Shown here: piece by piece, positions 8,867 through 19,400 of the stretch | How the letters are laid out: every line of letters begins with the position of its first letter | Position numbering within the stretch: position 1 is the stretch's first letter | Source: Clostridium sp. CAG:413 | Lineage (GTDB): Bacteria; Bacillota; Clostridia; Oscillospirales; Acutalibacteraceae | Direction: 5' to 3' | Length of the DNA: 64,000 nucleotides | Assembly: GCA_000431775.1 (NCBI GenBank) | Contig: FR888230.1 | Coordinates: forward strand, 41,364 to 105,363 | The notes under the pieces: generated by a model | What the model saw: only the letters and a program-made list of their open reading frames with translations | Told to the model about the DNA's origin: nothing | The model's database searches: none | Translations under genes and position numbers: made by a program

Positions 8867-9321
8867 ATGACAGAGAGCTTATGCTCCTCGCTATCGGGCA
8901 GGCTCGGCTTGCGGCAGCCGAGCTTGAAGTCCCGGTGGGGGCTGTGATATCAAGGAACGGAGAAGTCGTCTCCGTCGGCCGCAACAGGCGCGAAACGGGC
9001 AAAAACGCCCTCGCCCACGCCGAGATAGAGGCTATCGACCTCGCCTGCAAAAAGCTCGGCGGCTGGAGGCTGTGGGAATGCGAGCTGTTTGTGACGCTCG
9101 AGCCCTGCCCGATGTGCGCCGGGGCGATAATCAATTCAAGGCTGCGCCGAGTGGTCTACGGCGCCTCCGACCCCAAGGCGGGCTCCTGCGGGTCGGTGAC
9201 AAACCTTTTTGAATTGCCCTATAACCACAAGCCCGAGCTTGTGTCGGGCTTCATGGCGGAGGAATGCTCCGCGCTGCTGACCGATTTCTTTGCAGAGCTG
9301 AGAAAAAAGAAAAAAGTTTAG
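8863..9321 (+). CDS. tadA: tRNA-specific adenosine deaminase TadA
   Basis: 152 aa, normal length. It deaminates A34 to inosine in the tRNA-Arg(ACG) anticodon. The zinc/catalytic motif HAEIEAID (HAE) and the second zinc motif PCPMCAGAI (PCxxC) are both intact, with LEPC before the second. The ATG overlaps the glgP stop (ATGA, 8863-8866). The gene pair with glgP has no obvious functional logic. A ~15-nt gap leads to the TRIC-type gene. Confidence 0.95.
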   Translation: MNDRELMLLAIGQARLAAAELEVPVGAVISRNGEVVSVGRNRRETGKNALAHAEIEAIDLACKKLGGWRLWECELFVTLEPCPMCAGAIINSRLRRVVYGASDPKAGSCGSVTNLFELPYNHKPELVSGFMAEECSALLTDFFAELRKKKKV

Positions 9322-9336
9322 TCTCAAGAGGTACAT

Positions 9337-9990
9337 ATGAGCATAGACAAAGTGTTTTTTATATTTGAGATAATAGGCACCGTCGCATTTGCGATAACGG
9401 GAGTTATCACGGCTATCGAGAAAAGACTCGATATCTTCGGCGCGGTGGTGCTCGGCACGGTGACGGCAGTCGGCGGCGGAATGGTCAGGGATATCCTGCT
9501 CGGCTATCTCCCGCCCGCGGCGTTCAGGCATCCGGTCTACACCGTGACAGCCATAGCCACCTCGCTTGCGGTATTCATTATAGCTTATTTCTTCGGCAAG
9601 CGGATAAAGCTGCACTTCAACGTCTATTCTCAGATAATCAACGTCTTTGACGCGATAGGTCTCGCCGTATTCACCGTGGCGGGCATCAACAGCGCGGCCG
9701 CCTGCGGCTTCGGCGAGAATTCGTTCCTCTCGATCTTCGTCGGCATGATGACGGGCGTCGGCGGCGGAGTGATGCGTGACATGATGGCGGGCGGCGTGCC
9801 CACCATTCTCCGCAAAAAGGTCTATGCGCTCGCGGCGGGCATCGGCGCGCTGATATATCAGCTCCTCGTCGAGCACAACACCTGCCCGCAGGGGCTTGCA
9901 ATCCTCGCAGGCGCAGGGTCGATAATCGTTATCCGCCTCTCTGCGACGGTATTCAAATGGAACCTGCCGACCCTCAAGGATCTGGACTGA
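9337..9990 (+). CDS. TRIC-type (UPF0126/YicG) seven-TM cation channel
   Basis: 217 aa of strongly hydrophobic sequence with about seven membrane segments arranged as two repeats. Each repeat carries the family's glycine-rich kink motif: GGGMVRDILLG (near residue 49) and GGGVMRDMMAGGVP (near residue 145). Family members are trimeric intracellular-cation-type channels passing K+ or related ions; the physiological role in bacteria is not settled. An AAGAGG ribosome site stands before the ATG. It is the last gene before a strong hairpin terminator. Confidence 0.85.
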   Translation: MSIDKVFFIFEIIGTVAFAITGVITAIEKRLDIFGAVVLGTVTAVGGGMVRDILLGYLPPAAFRHPVYTVTAIATSLAVFIIAYFFGKRIKLHFNVYSQIINVFDAIGLAVFTVAGINSAAACGFGENSFLSIFVGMMTGVGGGVMRDMMAGGVPTILRKKVYALAAGIGALIYQLLVEHNTCPQGLAILAGAGSIIVIRLSATVFKWNLPTLKDLD

Positions 9991-10005
9991 GTTCAACAAA
10001 TAATT

Positions 10006-10044
10006 AAGCATCCGTATGACTTTGAGCCATGCGGATGCTTTTTT
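10006..10044 (+). terminator. Intrinsic terminator, possibly bidirectional
   Basis: AAGCATCCG (10006-10014) pairs with CGGATGCTT (10032-10040), with a further ATG/CAT pairing inside, followed by six T. It ends the glgP-tadA-TRIC transcript. The convergent SanA-like gene stops at 10044 and could use the same stem, though its U-tract is weaker. Confidence 0.8.
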
Positions 10045-10709
10045 CATTTATCGTTTGTTATATCGCCGTTGCCCTGGACGGGTATCGCTTCGCCGAGATA
10101 GGTCGGCTTTGGCTTAAATATCGACCATACGAAGTCCTTGTCACGGGCAAGGATCTCACGGATATCGCGGTAGGTCTGCCCCGCATAGGTGCGCGGCATC
10201 GAAACAACGCCGTAAGCATCAAGCCCGAGCGCGCGGGCGTCATAGACGGCGCGGTAGAGGTGGTATTCCTGTGTGACGATGAGGATCTTCTTCGCCTTGA
10301 AGATATCTCTCGCGCGGTACATGCTCTCATAGGTCGAGAAGCCCGCATGATCCATGAATACATCCTCGGAGGGCACTCCCCGCTCGACGGCGAAGCTCTT
10401 CATCACGTTCACCTCGTCGTAGCCCTTCCTGCCGTGGTCGCCGCTCATGAGCAGCTTGCCGCTCGCACCGTTTTTATAAAGCTCCACACCCCGCAGGAGC
10501 CTGTCCTCGAGCATATGGCTCGGGTTATCGTCATAGACTCCGCAGCCGAGCACGAGTATGCAGTCATAGCCCTCGCCCGCATTTGACGGGTCAAGGATAT
10601 ATCCCTTTGCGCTCGCTTTGACATAGGCGTTCGCCCCGAAAACCGCGGCGGCGACGAGCACCGCGAGAATGAGCAGCACGGTTATTATTATCTTTATCGC
10701 CTTTTTCAT
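10044..10709 (-). CDS. SanA/YdcF-like DUF218 membrane-anchored protein
   Basis: 221 aa. One N-terminal hydrophobic helix (residues 4-27) is followed by a DUF218 domain: LVLGCGVYDDNPSHMLEDRL, LLMSGDHG, a Thr/Ser-rich motif in STYESMYRA, and LIVTQEYHLYRA. SanA-type proteins are linked to envelope barrier function and vancomycin exclusion in enterobacteria; the biochemical activity is unsettled. It is predicted to face outside with the domain anchored by the N-terminal helix. GAGGGGAACGAG supplies the ribosome site before ATG 10709. Confidence 0.82.
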   Translation of the reverse strand: MKKAIKIIITVLLILAVLVAAAVFGANAYVKASAKGYILDPSNAGEGYDCILVLGCGVYDDNPSHMLEDRLLRGVELYKNGASGKLLMSGDHGRKGYDEVNVMKSFAVERGVPSEDVFMDHAGFSTYESMYRARDIFKAKKILIVTQEYHLYRAVYDARALGLDAYGVVSMPRTYAGQTYRDIREILARDKDFVWSIFKPKPTYLGEAIPVQGNGDITNDK

Positions 10710-10779
10710 CTCGTTCCCCCTCAGAATGATCCTGTGATGTGATTAACGGGCGTCTGTAAGCTGCCGGGTCGTCGCGCCG

Positions 10780-12744
10780 TCAACGCTCGTTCCCGTCATT
10801 GAATTTTTCTTCCTTCCTGACCTCGAAGCCCTCGCAGGGCAGCTCGACGAGCACCTCCCCGCAGGGTCTGTCGCCCGTCAAGACGATATCTATTACACTT
10901 CCCGTTACTTTCATTGAGAAGCCCATGCGCCCGCCTCCGTTTATCGGGTAGCGGCGCACCTCTATCTCATTCCCGTCGGCGAGCCACTCCCTCGGCACTC
11001 CCCTGCCGAGGAGCACTTCGCCGCTCACGCGCTGGCAGATGAGGCTGTCGAGCAGCGCCTTTGTGGCGGTGGACTGACCCCATATGTGCTGGCAGGAGCC
11101 TCCGCCGCCCGCTGCGTGCGGGATATCCCAAGGCGATCTTTCGCTCGGGTAATCGACCCCCTCCCACCAGGAGAACGGGCCGCTCATTGCGTGCTCGATC
11201 ATAAATTGATATGCTTTTATCGCGCAGTCACGGTATTTGTCGCCCCTGAGCGCCGTGCTGCCGTAGCCCGCGTTATAGGCGGAGCAATAGTAGCCGTGCG
11301 GATATCCGCCGAAATTATAGATCGTGTCGGTGATATCCTTTCTGCGCTCAAAGCCGTGCTCATAGGTCTTGTCGATAAGCTGAGCCATTATGCCGCTCTG
11401 ATCGGCGCAGAAGAGATAGCCGTCCCAGCCCCAGCGGCCGAAAAGCAGCATGGAGGCCCAGTTTGCGTCATGCGGGTCGCTGCGCTTGCCCTCCTCGTTG
11501 CTCTCGTCCATGGCAATGGGCAGATAATCGAGCTTTTTCTCCTTTATCGTCCTGCCGACAAAGGAATTTGCGCTTTCGAGCAGCTTTGAATATGTCTCCG
11601 CCGCCCAATTTGCCTCCTCGTTTTCGCCGAGAGAGTTGCATATGTATTCGTAACAGCAAAGACCCATCAGAGCCGACCAATTGTCGATAGTCCAGCTGCC
11701 GAGCGAGTCAATTGCGTTGGTTTTCTTCATGATACCGCTTGCGGGGTCGATATCCTTGCCGATGCGGCGGGCATTCTCCTTTATCATGGCGAATTTCTCA
11801 CGCGCGAAGCTCTTATCGCCCGTCTTAAAGAGCCAGACGGCGAACACCCAGCTGTATTTCCACCGAGCGTCGGGGTACTGCGGGTTTTTCATTATGAATT
11901 CGGCGTATTCCCTTATCCTCGAGAAATCGCCCATAGTCATTAATGTGACAAGAATTCCGATAACGTCGTGGTCAAACACTCTATCGTAGCCGTTCTCGCC
12001 GACGTGCAGCTCGTCGCCGTCCTTGACTATCATGGTATAGACGTAGCCCGCCTTGTAGGCGTTTATCAGCCGCTCGTCGGGCAGCTTCGCTATCTCGCAC
12101 AGCGGCTCAAGGCGCTTGACCCAATAGCTTTTCATGCTCTCGTAATGCTCGTCAAAGGAGCCGAGAGAGGCTATCCTCTCCCTTGACGGGTAGGGGTATT
12201 TGCCGCCGAAGCGGTCGGCCCCCACGGCGTAATCGGCGGTGACCGTCTCGCCCGTGCGCACGCTTTCGGCGTGACTGTTCAGCGGCACGAGCAGCGGCGA
12301 GACCTTGGGGAAATCGAGCGCCGACGCCGAGTTATTTCTGACCGTCAGGCGTGAATAGGCTATCTCGAAATCCTTGCCGTCAACGCTGACCTTATCGGCG
12401 AAATTCTCGACCTTATAATCGTTGCCGTCCTTTGAGAATTCGCTGACGAAGTAGGGCAGCCAGCCCTCTTTGTTATACCATTTTATCTTGGAGGTGATAT
12501 CCGTCACACCGAAGGTGACGAAGCGGTCGCCTCTGTCCCTCAGGCGATAGCAGCCGTCGATATAAGCTATCGGGGCGTCCTTGTCGCCCTCGCAGCCGAA
12601 CGAAGCCACAAGCTCCGGGAACTGCTTGCAGGTATAGCCCCGCTTGCCGACCAGACCTCTTTTGAATGAAACACCCATGCGGTTGACAAGGGAGAAATAT
12701 TTGGCAGCCACGCTCGTGAAAAGCGTTTGCTTCTCTTTCGGCAC
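10780..12744 (-). CDS. Six-hairpin (alpha/alpha) glycosidase-like protein
   Basis: 654 aa from GTG 12744, without a signal peptide, so probably cytoplasmic. From about residue 220 onward the Trp/Tyr-rich helices (FDHDVIGILVTLMTM, WKYSWVFAVWLF, GSWTIDNWSALMGL, FGRWGWDGYLFC, PFSWWEGVDYPS) suggest an (alpha/alpha)6 barrel like glucoamylases and related hydrolases, with an N-terminal beta-rich region before it. I cannot assign a CAZy family; candidate catalytic acids are the Asp of FDHDV and the Glu of WWEG. The start is GTG at 12744 because GGAGG (12753-12757) lies 8 nt upstream; the GTG at 12753 overlaps that site. Neighbouring surface and glycosidase genes point to carbohydrate metabolism. Confidence 0.65.
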   Translation of the reverse strand: MPKEKQTLFTSVAAKYFSLVNRMGVSFKRGLVGKRGYTCKQFPELVASFGCEGDKDAPIAYIDGCYRLRDRGDRFVTFGVTDITSKIKWYNKEGWLPYFVSEFSKDGNDYKVENFADKVSVDGKDFEIAYSRLTVRNNSASALDFPKVSPLLVPLNSHAESVRTGETVTADYAVGADRFGGKYPYPSRERIASLGSFDEHYESMKSYWVKRLEPLCEIAKLPDERLINAYKAGYVYTMIVKDGDELHVGENGYDRVFDHDVIGILVTLMTMGDFSRIREYAEFIMKNPQYPDARWKYSWVFAVWLFKTGDKSFAREKFAMIKENARRIGKDIDPASGIMKKTNAIDSLGSWTIDNWSALMGLCCYEYICNSLGENEEANWAAETYSKLLESANSFVGRTIKEKKLDYLPIAMDESNEEGKRSDPHDANWASMLLFGRWGWDGYLFCADQSGIMAQLIDKTYEHGFERRKDITDTIYNFGGYPHGYYCSAYNAGYGSTALRGDKYRDCAIKAYQFMIEHAMSGPFSWWEGVDYPSERSPWDIPHAAGGGGSCQHIWGQSTATKALLDSLICQRVSGEVLLGRGVPREWLADGNEIEVRRYPINGGGRMGFSMKVTGSVIDIVLTGDRPCGEVLVELPCEGFEVRKEEKFNDGNER

Positions 12745-12773
12745 GGTGAGCACCTCCGTATTTGAAATTTAAG

Positions 12774-12799
12774 AAAAAAGGAGCCGCGACCGCAGCTCC
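12774..12799 (-). terminator. Terminator of the LRR surface protein gene
   Basis: On the minus strand GGAGCTGCG and CGCGGCTCC (within 12780-12799) form a stem followed by six T (12774-12779). It lies between the LRR gene and the glycosidase-like gene. Confidence 0.8.
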
Positions 12800-12813
12800 T
12801 TTTATATTAAAGA

Positions 12814-14640
12814 TTAATATCCCCAAAGGAAACCAAGGCAGATATACATGATTATGAATTGGAAGAATGAATACGAAACGCTGACGTTGAACGAAGCGGT
12901 GCAGCCCTCGTATTCGACGGTTATCGTCTTGCTGCCCGTTGAGTCAAAATATGTGGGCGAGGTAATCGTGTAGCCCGAGCTGACCGTCCTGCTGCCGTTT
13001 TCGTCAAAGACGGTGAGGGTCAGGCCGGCTGTGTCGAGCGTCTCCTTGTAGTGATAGCTCGTCTTTGCGGGCAGGGTCGCTATAGCGATGCTCTTGACGG
13101 GCTTATCCGCGCTCTCGGTGACGGTTATATCAAACGAAGCGGTCTTGCCCGAGTAGCTGACGGTCACTTTCTGAGTGCCGACGGTCGTTGCCGTGGCGGG
13201 GCTGATGGTGAAGCCGCCGGTGATTATGCCCGTGGTGCCGTCGCTGTAGTGAGCGGTCAGGGTCAGCCCGTAGTCAGAGATCTTTTCGCCCTTGATATAG
13301 CTTGTCTTCTGGGGCAGAGTTCTTATCGTCACGGAGGTAAGCTCCTTGACCGAGCCGCCGCCCTTAACAATATAATCTATGTTGTTATTCTTTGCGTAGG
13401 TGTGCGCCGCCGAGCCCTCGGTGACGGTCAGCACGAGCTGAGTGCATCCGCCGAATACGCCGTTGCCGAGTGTCTTGACGCTCTCGGGTATCTCAAGGGC
13501 ATGGAGCGCCGAGCAGCCGCTGAATGCGCCGAATCTTATCTCGGTGACGGTCGAGGGAATGCTGACGCCCGTGAGGGAGGAGCAATTCTGGAACGCCTTT
13601 GCGTCAATCACGCTGACGCCGTCGGAAATAACGACGTTGACGAGGCCTGAGTTGTCAAATGCGCCCTCATATGAGGTGAGGCCTGCGGGCAAGGTGATCT
13701 CTGTGAGCATGGGGCAGTCGGCGAATGCCAGCGAGCCGATAGTTTTAAGCCCCGAGGGCAGGTTAACGCTGCCGAGCTTTGAGCACATATAGAAGCCGTA
13801 GGGCCCGATCGCCGTGAGCGACGAGGGCAGAGAAACAGCGGTCAGCTTGGTGTTTGCGCCGAAAGCAAAATTGCCTACGGTCGTTGTACCAGCGGGCACG
13901 GCATAGGTCGTTTCGCTGCTGCCGTTGGGATACTGCACAAGGGTCTTGCCGTCCGCGGTGTAGAGCACGCCGCCGACAGCTTTATATGCGGTGTTGCCGC
14001 TTGCGACGGAGAATTTCTCAATGCCGGAGCAATTCATAAACGCCGTCTCGGCGATATCTGTAACGCTTGCGGGGATCGTGACCGAGGTGAAGCCCGAGCA
14101 GAGCGAGAACGCGCCCTTGCCTATCTTTTTGAGAGTGTCGGGCAGCGAAACGCCTGTGAGAGCGGCGCACTTCTTAAACGCCTCGTCCTTTATCTCGGTG
14201 AGGCCGCCGGGGAGCAGCACGGTCTTGAGCGCTATGCAGTTTCTGAAAGCCGCCACGCCGATGACTCTCGACGAGCTTTCAAACGCGCTGCCTTGATATG
14301 AGACCTTTTCAAGGCCAAGGCAATTCTCAAATGCGTTTGCACCGATCTTGTCAACGCTTGACGGGATATTGACCGCGGTGATGCCGCCGCAGTCGGCGAA
14401 GGCTCCGTCGCCTATCTCTCTGACCTCAAGCCCCTGATATGTATCGGGCACGGTTATCTCGCCAGAGGCGGTCTTGACGCAGGAGACGACCTTATAAAAT
14501 GAGCTTACGGTGCCGTCTGATTCAAGGCGGCTGCCTTTTTGATAGGTCAGCGGGTCCGCCGCTGCCGCTGCGGGCAGGGCTGCCGTCAGGATAAGCACGG
14601 CGGCGAGGATGATGCTGAGTATCCTTTTCTTTGTCTTCAT
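12814..14640 (-). CDS. BspA-type leucine-rich repeat surface protein with Ig-like domains
   Basis: 608 aa, exported: residues 1-29 form a signal peptide (Lys-rich start, hydrophobic core, cut after A-A-A-A). Residues ~60-420 hold about a dozen LRR_5 (BspA/Treponema type) repeats of ~23 residues built around 'F..C..L..V.LP..L..I...AF'. Two bacterial Ig-like (Big_3-type) domains follow, each starting with 'I.TLP.KTSY' and ending 'TASF.ITV' or 'TASFNVSV'. The last ~18 residues are hydrophobic and aromatic; no LPxTG motif is seen, so anchoring is unclear. Such proteins usually mediate adhesion. It is transcribed from the promoter at 14709-14737. Confidence 0.88.
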   Translation of the reverse strand: MKTKKRILSIILAAVLILTAALPAAAAADPLTYQKGSRLESDGTVSSFYKVVSCVKTASGEITVPDTYQGLEVREIGDGAFADCGGITAVNIPSSVDKIGANAFENCLGLEKVSYQGSAFESSSRVIGVAAFRNCIALKTVLLPGGLTEIKDEAFKKCAALTGVSLPDTLKKIGKGAFSLCSGFTSVTIPASVTDIAETAFMNCSGIEKFSVASGNTAYKAVGGVLYTADGKTLVQYPNGSSETTYAVPAGTTTVGNFAFGANTKLTAVSLPSSLTAIGPYGFYMCSKLGSVNLPSGLKTIGSLAFADCPMLTEITLPAGLTSYEGAFDNSGLVNVVISDGVSVIDAKAFQNCSSLTGVSIPSTVTEIRFGAFSGCSALHALEIPESVKTLGNGVFGGCTQLVLTVTEGSAAHTYAKNNNIDYIVKGGGSVKELTSVTIRTLPQKTSYIKGEKISDYGLTLTAHYSDGTTGIITGGFTISPATATTVGTQKVTVSYSGKTASFDITVTESADKPVKSIAIATLPAKTSYHYKETLDTAGLTLTVFDENGSRTVSSGYTITSPTYFDSTGSKTITVEYEGCTASFNVSVSYSFFQFIIMYICLGFLWGY

Positions 14641-14708
14641 TGTGATTCCCCCGAATTATGTTATCGTTTCCGCAAGCTGCGGGTTTCTCATGTATTTATC
14701 CATTGAAC

Positions 14709-14737
14709 ATTATATTACACACCGTGTCGAAAATCAA
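14709..14737 (-). promoter_or_regulatory. Promoter of the LRR surface protein gene
   Basis: On the minus strand TTGATT (14732-14737) and TATAAT (14709-14714) have a 17-nt spacer, about 70 nt before the ATG. It is back to back with the promoter at 14765. Confidence 0.7.
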
Positions 14738-14764
14738 TAGGTTTGAAAAAATGTTGCATTTTCG

Positions 14765-14793
14765 TTGACAAACCGTCAATATATGTTTAAAAT
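14765..14793 (+). promoter_or_regulatory. Consensus promoter of the phosphoesterase-GH106-like operon
   Basis: TTGACA (14765-14770), a 17-nt spacer and TAAAAT (14788-14793). It implies a transcript start near 14800, which rules out the longer in-frame starts at 14765 and 14783. Confidence 0.78.
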
Positions 14794-14830
14794 ATTTTTA
14801 TCTATAATCATTAGAAATGGCGGTGCACCG

Positions 14831-16483
14831 ATGTCAGACAAAGACGGTAAATTCAATAAACCGGAGCGCGGCTCCTCCCCGCTGCCGGATCATATCATGC
14901 TCTCCTTTTGGGGCGACGCAAAGACCTCGACGGCGATAAGCTGGCGCACGGACGAGAATTCGGGCGACAGCTACATTCTCTACAGGCGCGAGGGCAGCGC
15001 CGACCTGCTGCGGCAGGAGGCGGTCACACGCTCCGCCGAGACGGATATCGACCGCAGTAATTACCATTGGGTGCGCCTTTCGGGGCTTGAGCCGGGCTGC
15101 AAATACTGCTACACCGTCGGCGACGATGAGCACCGCAGCGGCGAATTCACCTTTGAGACCGAGCCTGAGAAGCTCGATAAATTCAGCTTTATCGTTATCT
15201 CCGACCATCAAAAGGGCAGCCCCTGCCACCTGCCTGATTACTCCATGGTGGGCGAGATGCTAAAAACCGCCCTCGCGAAGCACCCCGAATGCCGCTTCAT
15301 CTTCACGGCGGGCGACAACTGCGACAACGGCCAGAACGACCTGCAATGGAACGGTATGTTTGAGGGCTTAAAGGGGATAATCGAGAGCTTGCCATATATG
15401 ATGACGACGGGCAACCACGATAACCGCGGCTTCATCTCGTATTTCCCCGAGCCTGTCGGCAAATTCTATCTTGAGCACGCCGATTTCTTTGACTTCCAGT
15501 TCTCGCTCTCCTACCCCGACAACGGCCCCGAGGGCTATGAGACGGAGAATTATTCCTTTGACTACGGCAACGCCCACTTCCTTGTCATGGGCATAAACGC
15601 CCCCGAAAAGGTCGAGGGCTGGGCATATGACGACCTGCAAAGCAGCGATAAAACATGGAAGCTCGGCGCATATCACTTCCCGATATACCCCGTCATGCCC
15701 GAGGGTCAGAATGATGACGGATACCCGTGGCTCAGGCGGCCGATCGAGCAGGGCAGGCTCGATATCCTCTTCGAGGGGCACGAGCATTCCTTTGCAAGGA
15801 CCTTCCCGACAAAGGGCGACGAGCTTTTTGACCGCCCGTCCGAGGGCACGGTGCACTATATCGTGGGCAACGGCGGCGGCAACATATACTGCTCCAACTG
15901 CCAAAAGACATGGCACTCCTGCTTCTACCCGCAGGAGGAACGCATGGGCTTCTACACGCTAGTCGAGATAGACGGCGATAAGCTCACGGCGACGGGCTAT
16001 ATGGCGGACGGGCGTATAGTCGATATCTTTACGATAGACAAGAGCACCGACACGATAACTCCCCACGCCCTTGCGCCGATATATGAGCGCACCAAAATGG
16101 CGTTCAAGGGCAGGATGCTCGAATTCTCCGCAAGAGGGGTCTACCCCGAGAATATCGGCGGCGTTTGGTACGCCCCGTTCGGTGTGCTCATTCAAAGCAT
16201 CGGCGGCAAAGTGGAGAAAGGCGTCGATTTCCTCACCTGCGAAGCATATGAGCATTACGCGACCTTCACCGAGGGCAGCCGCTTCGCCAAGACCGACCTC
16301 GGCACGGTGGAGATGAGCGGCGAAGCGTATTTTAAGGACGGGCAGCTCTTTGTGCCCGTTGACGAGAGCGCAAAAATGTTTGAAATGGCGTGGTACTATG
16401 CCAAACGCAACAACTACATAAATTGGAACACCCCCAGCGAGGATAAGGTTCTCTATAAACACCCTGTCAAGGAGGAAAACTGA
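14831..16483 (+). CDS. Purple-acid-phosphatase-like metallophosphoesterase
   Basis: 550 aa from ATG 14831, without signal peptide. An N-terminal fibronectin-III-like domain (~residues 15-115, with TSTAISWRTDE and GLEPGCKYCYTVG) precedes a calcineurin-like phosphoesterase domain holding the five metal motifs: VISDHQ, TAGDNCDNGQND, TGNHDNRG, GAYHFPIY and GHEHSF. The ~150-residue C-terminal part is not recognised. It should hydrolyse a phosphate ester using two metals; the substrate is unknown. GGCGGTG lies 5 nt before the ATG, and the promoter at 14765-14793 excludes earlier starts. It overlaps the next gene by one base (TGATG), so the two are coupled. Confidence 0.85.
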   Translation: MSDKDGKFNKPERGSSPLPDHIMLSFWGDAKTSTAISWRTDENSGDSYILYRREGSADLLRQEAVTRSAETDIDRSNYHWVRLSGLEPGCKYCYTVGDDEHRSGEFTFETEPEKLDKFSFIVISDHQKGSPCHLPDYSMVGEMLKTALAKHPECRFIFTAGDNCDNGQNDLQWNGMFEGLKGIIESLPYMMTTGNHDNRGFISYFPEPVGKFYLEHADFFDFQFSLSYPDNGPEGYETENYSFDYGNAHFLVMGINAPEKVEGWAYDDLQSSDKTWKLGAYHFPIYPVMPEGQNDDGYPWLRRPIEQGRLDILFEGHEHSFARTFPTKGDELFDRPSEGTVHYIVGNGGGNIYCSNCQKTWHSCFYPQEERMGFYTLVEIDGDKLTATGYMADGRIVDIFTIDKSTDTITPHALAPIYERTKMAFKGRMLEFSARGVYPENIGGVWYAPFGVLIQSIGGKVEKGVDFLTCEAYEHYATFTEGSRFAKTDLGTVEMSGEAYFKDGQLFVPVDESAKMFEMAWYYAKRNNYINWNTPSEDKVLYKHPVKEEN

Positions 16484-19400
16484 TGTTTTACAAGAAGAAT
16501 TCCGCTCCGTCGCTCTCCGACGAGCTTTTTAAACGCCCCACGAGCGAATACAGAGGCACCCCGTTCTGGGCGTGGAACAGTCACCTTGAGGCCGACGAAC
16601 TGAGCAGACAGATAGACATATTCAAGGAGATGGGTCTCGGCGGCTTCCATATGCATGTCCGCACGGGTCTGAGCAACGCCTATCTCTCCGACGAATTCAT
16701 GGGGCTTGTCAGGCACTGCGTTGATAAGGCTAAAAAAGAAGATATGCTCGCCTATCTCTATGATGAGGACAGGTGGCCCTCGGGCGCTGCGGGCGGTCTT
16801 GTAACCAAGGATGAGCAATACAGGGCGCGCTGCCTGCTTATGACGGCGGAGCCTTGCAGCCTTGACGAGGCTGAGAAGGCGGACGTTATCGACTCACGCG
16901 CCGAGGGCGGCAGGAACGGCAAGGGCTATCTCATCGCCTGCTACGACGTGCGGCTTGACAGCGACGGCTACCTCGCCGATTACAAACGCATCGGCGAAAA
17001 TGATGATGCCGAGGGTGTCAAATGGTACGCCTATCTCAAGATCCACGCCCCCTCGCCGTGGTATAACAATCAGACCTATGTCAACACTCTTGATAAAAAG
17101 GCGATAGAGCGCTTCATCGAGGTCACTCACGAGCGCTACGCCGAGACGGTCGGCGACGAATTCGGCGGCACCGTGCCGTCTATCTTCACCGACGAGCCGC
17201 AATTCACCCGCAAGCAGACCCTCCGCAATGCGGCGGACAGGGACGACGTTATCCTCCCGTGGACGGACGACCTGCCGCAGACCTTTGAGGCTGCCTACGG
17301 CTTCAGCATAGTCGATAAGCTCCCCGAGCTTTTTTGGGATCTGCCCGAGGGCAGGATATCGACGGCGAGATACTATTATCACGACCATATTTCGGAGCGC
17401 TTCGCCGAGGCGTTTGCCGACACCTGCGGCGCATGGTGCCGAAAACACGGCATAGCCCTGACGGGTCACATGATGGAGGAGCCGACCCTCACCAGCCAGA
17501 CCGCCGCTCTGGGCGACTGCATGAGGTCATACAGAGGTTTCGATATTCCCGGCATTGATATGCTCTGCGACGCTTTTGAATTCACCACCGCCAAGCAGTG
17601 CCAATCCGCCGTGCGCCAATACGGCAGGGAGGGTATGCTCTCCGAGCTTTACGGCGTTACCGGCTGGGACTGCGACTTCAGAAATTATAAGCTCCACGGC
17701 GACTGGCAGGCATGCATGGGCGTCACCGTGCGCGTGCCGCACCTCTCATGGTACGCCATGGGCGGCGAGGCCAAGAGGGATTACCCCGCCTCGATACACT
17801 ATCAGTCCCCGTGGTATAAGGAATTCCCCCGCATTGAGGATCATTTCGCCCGCGTGAATACGGCGATGACGAGGGGCAAGCCCGTCGTGCGGGTCGGAGT
17901 TATCCACCCGGTCGAGAGCTTCTGGCTCCATTGGGGCCCGAACGACAAAAGCTCGCTGATGCGTAAGTGCCTTGACGAGAAATTCAGGCAGCTCACCGAA
18001 TGGCTGCTGAACGGCAGCATAGATTTCGATTTTATCTGCGAATCCCTGCTCCCCTCTCAATGCGAGAAGGGCGGAGCGCCGCTCAAGGTGGGCATGGAGA
18101 GCTATGATGCCGTGATCGTGCCCGACTGCGAATCCCTCAGAGGCACAACCCTTGACCGCCTTGAGAGATTTGCCGACGAGGGCGGCAGCCTTATATTCAT
18201 GGGCGCCGCTCCCACCGTGTCCGACGGCGTTCCGAGCGAACGCGGCAAGGCTCTCTACGGGCGCAGCAGGGTGATCCCCTTTGACCGCGAGAAGCTGCTG
18301 ACCGCTCTCGAGCCGCAGCGCGACCTCACCCTGCGCTTTGCGAACGGCGACCTCTCCGAGGGCTTCATATATCAGCTCAGGCTCGACGGCGAGAGCCGCT
18401 GGCTCTTCATAAGCCGCTGCCGCGAGCCATACAACAAATCGGTCGTTGAGAAAAACTACCTGCGTATAACCATAAAAGGCGAATTCTCGCCCATGCTTTA
18501 CGACACGGCAACGGGCTATATCTCGGAGCTTGACTGCGAATACAGAAACGGCTGCACCGTGATATCCCGCGTGCTTTACGACTACGACAGCCTGCTGCTC
18601 CGCCTTGACAATGGCAGACGGCAGGGCAAGAGCGCCGCAAAGCCGGCTTCGCTTCCCGAAAAAGAGATACGCCTGCCCGCATTTGTGCCCTACACCCTCT
18701 CCGAGCGCAACGCTCTGCTGCTCGACACGGCGGAATTCTCGCTCGACGGCGCTCCGTTTGAGCCGGAGGAGGAAATTCTTCGCCTTGACAATATCTGCCG
18801 CCGCTCCCTCGGCTTCCCCGAGAGGGGCAATTCCGTGGCTCAGCCGTGGGTCATCCACGAGGCCGCCCCCGAGCACACTCTGCGCCTGCGCTTCACGATT
18901 CGCAGTGAGATCGACTTCAGCGGCGCCGAGCTGGCGCTTGAGGACGCAGAATCCGCCGCTATCACCTTTAACGGCGAAAAAGTCGCAAATAATATAACGG
19001 GTTGGTACACCGACAGGGATATCAAGACCGTTGCGCTGCCCGACATAAAGGCGGATGAGAATATCCTTGAGATAGTCTATCCGTTCGGCAGGCGCACCAA
19101 CACCGAGTGGTGCTATCTTCTCGGCGATTTCGGCGTGCGTGTGACAGGCAGGAGCAAGGTCATCACCGCCCTGCCCGACAAGCTCGCATTCGATAAGCTC
19201 GAAACCCAGGGTCTGCCGTTCTACGGCGGCAACGTAACCTATCACCTTGAGGTCGAGGCAAACAGCGCTCTCAGCGTCACCGCAACGAATTATTACGGCG
19301 CCATCATCGGCGTGTCGGTCGACGGCGCTGACAATGGCAGGATAATTTACCCGCCCTACACTCTGCTCGCCGAGGATATCGGCAGCGGCACTCACAAGGT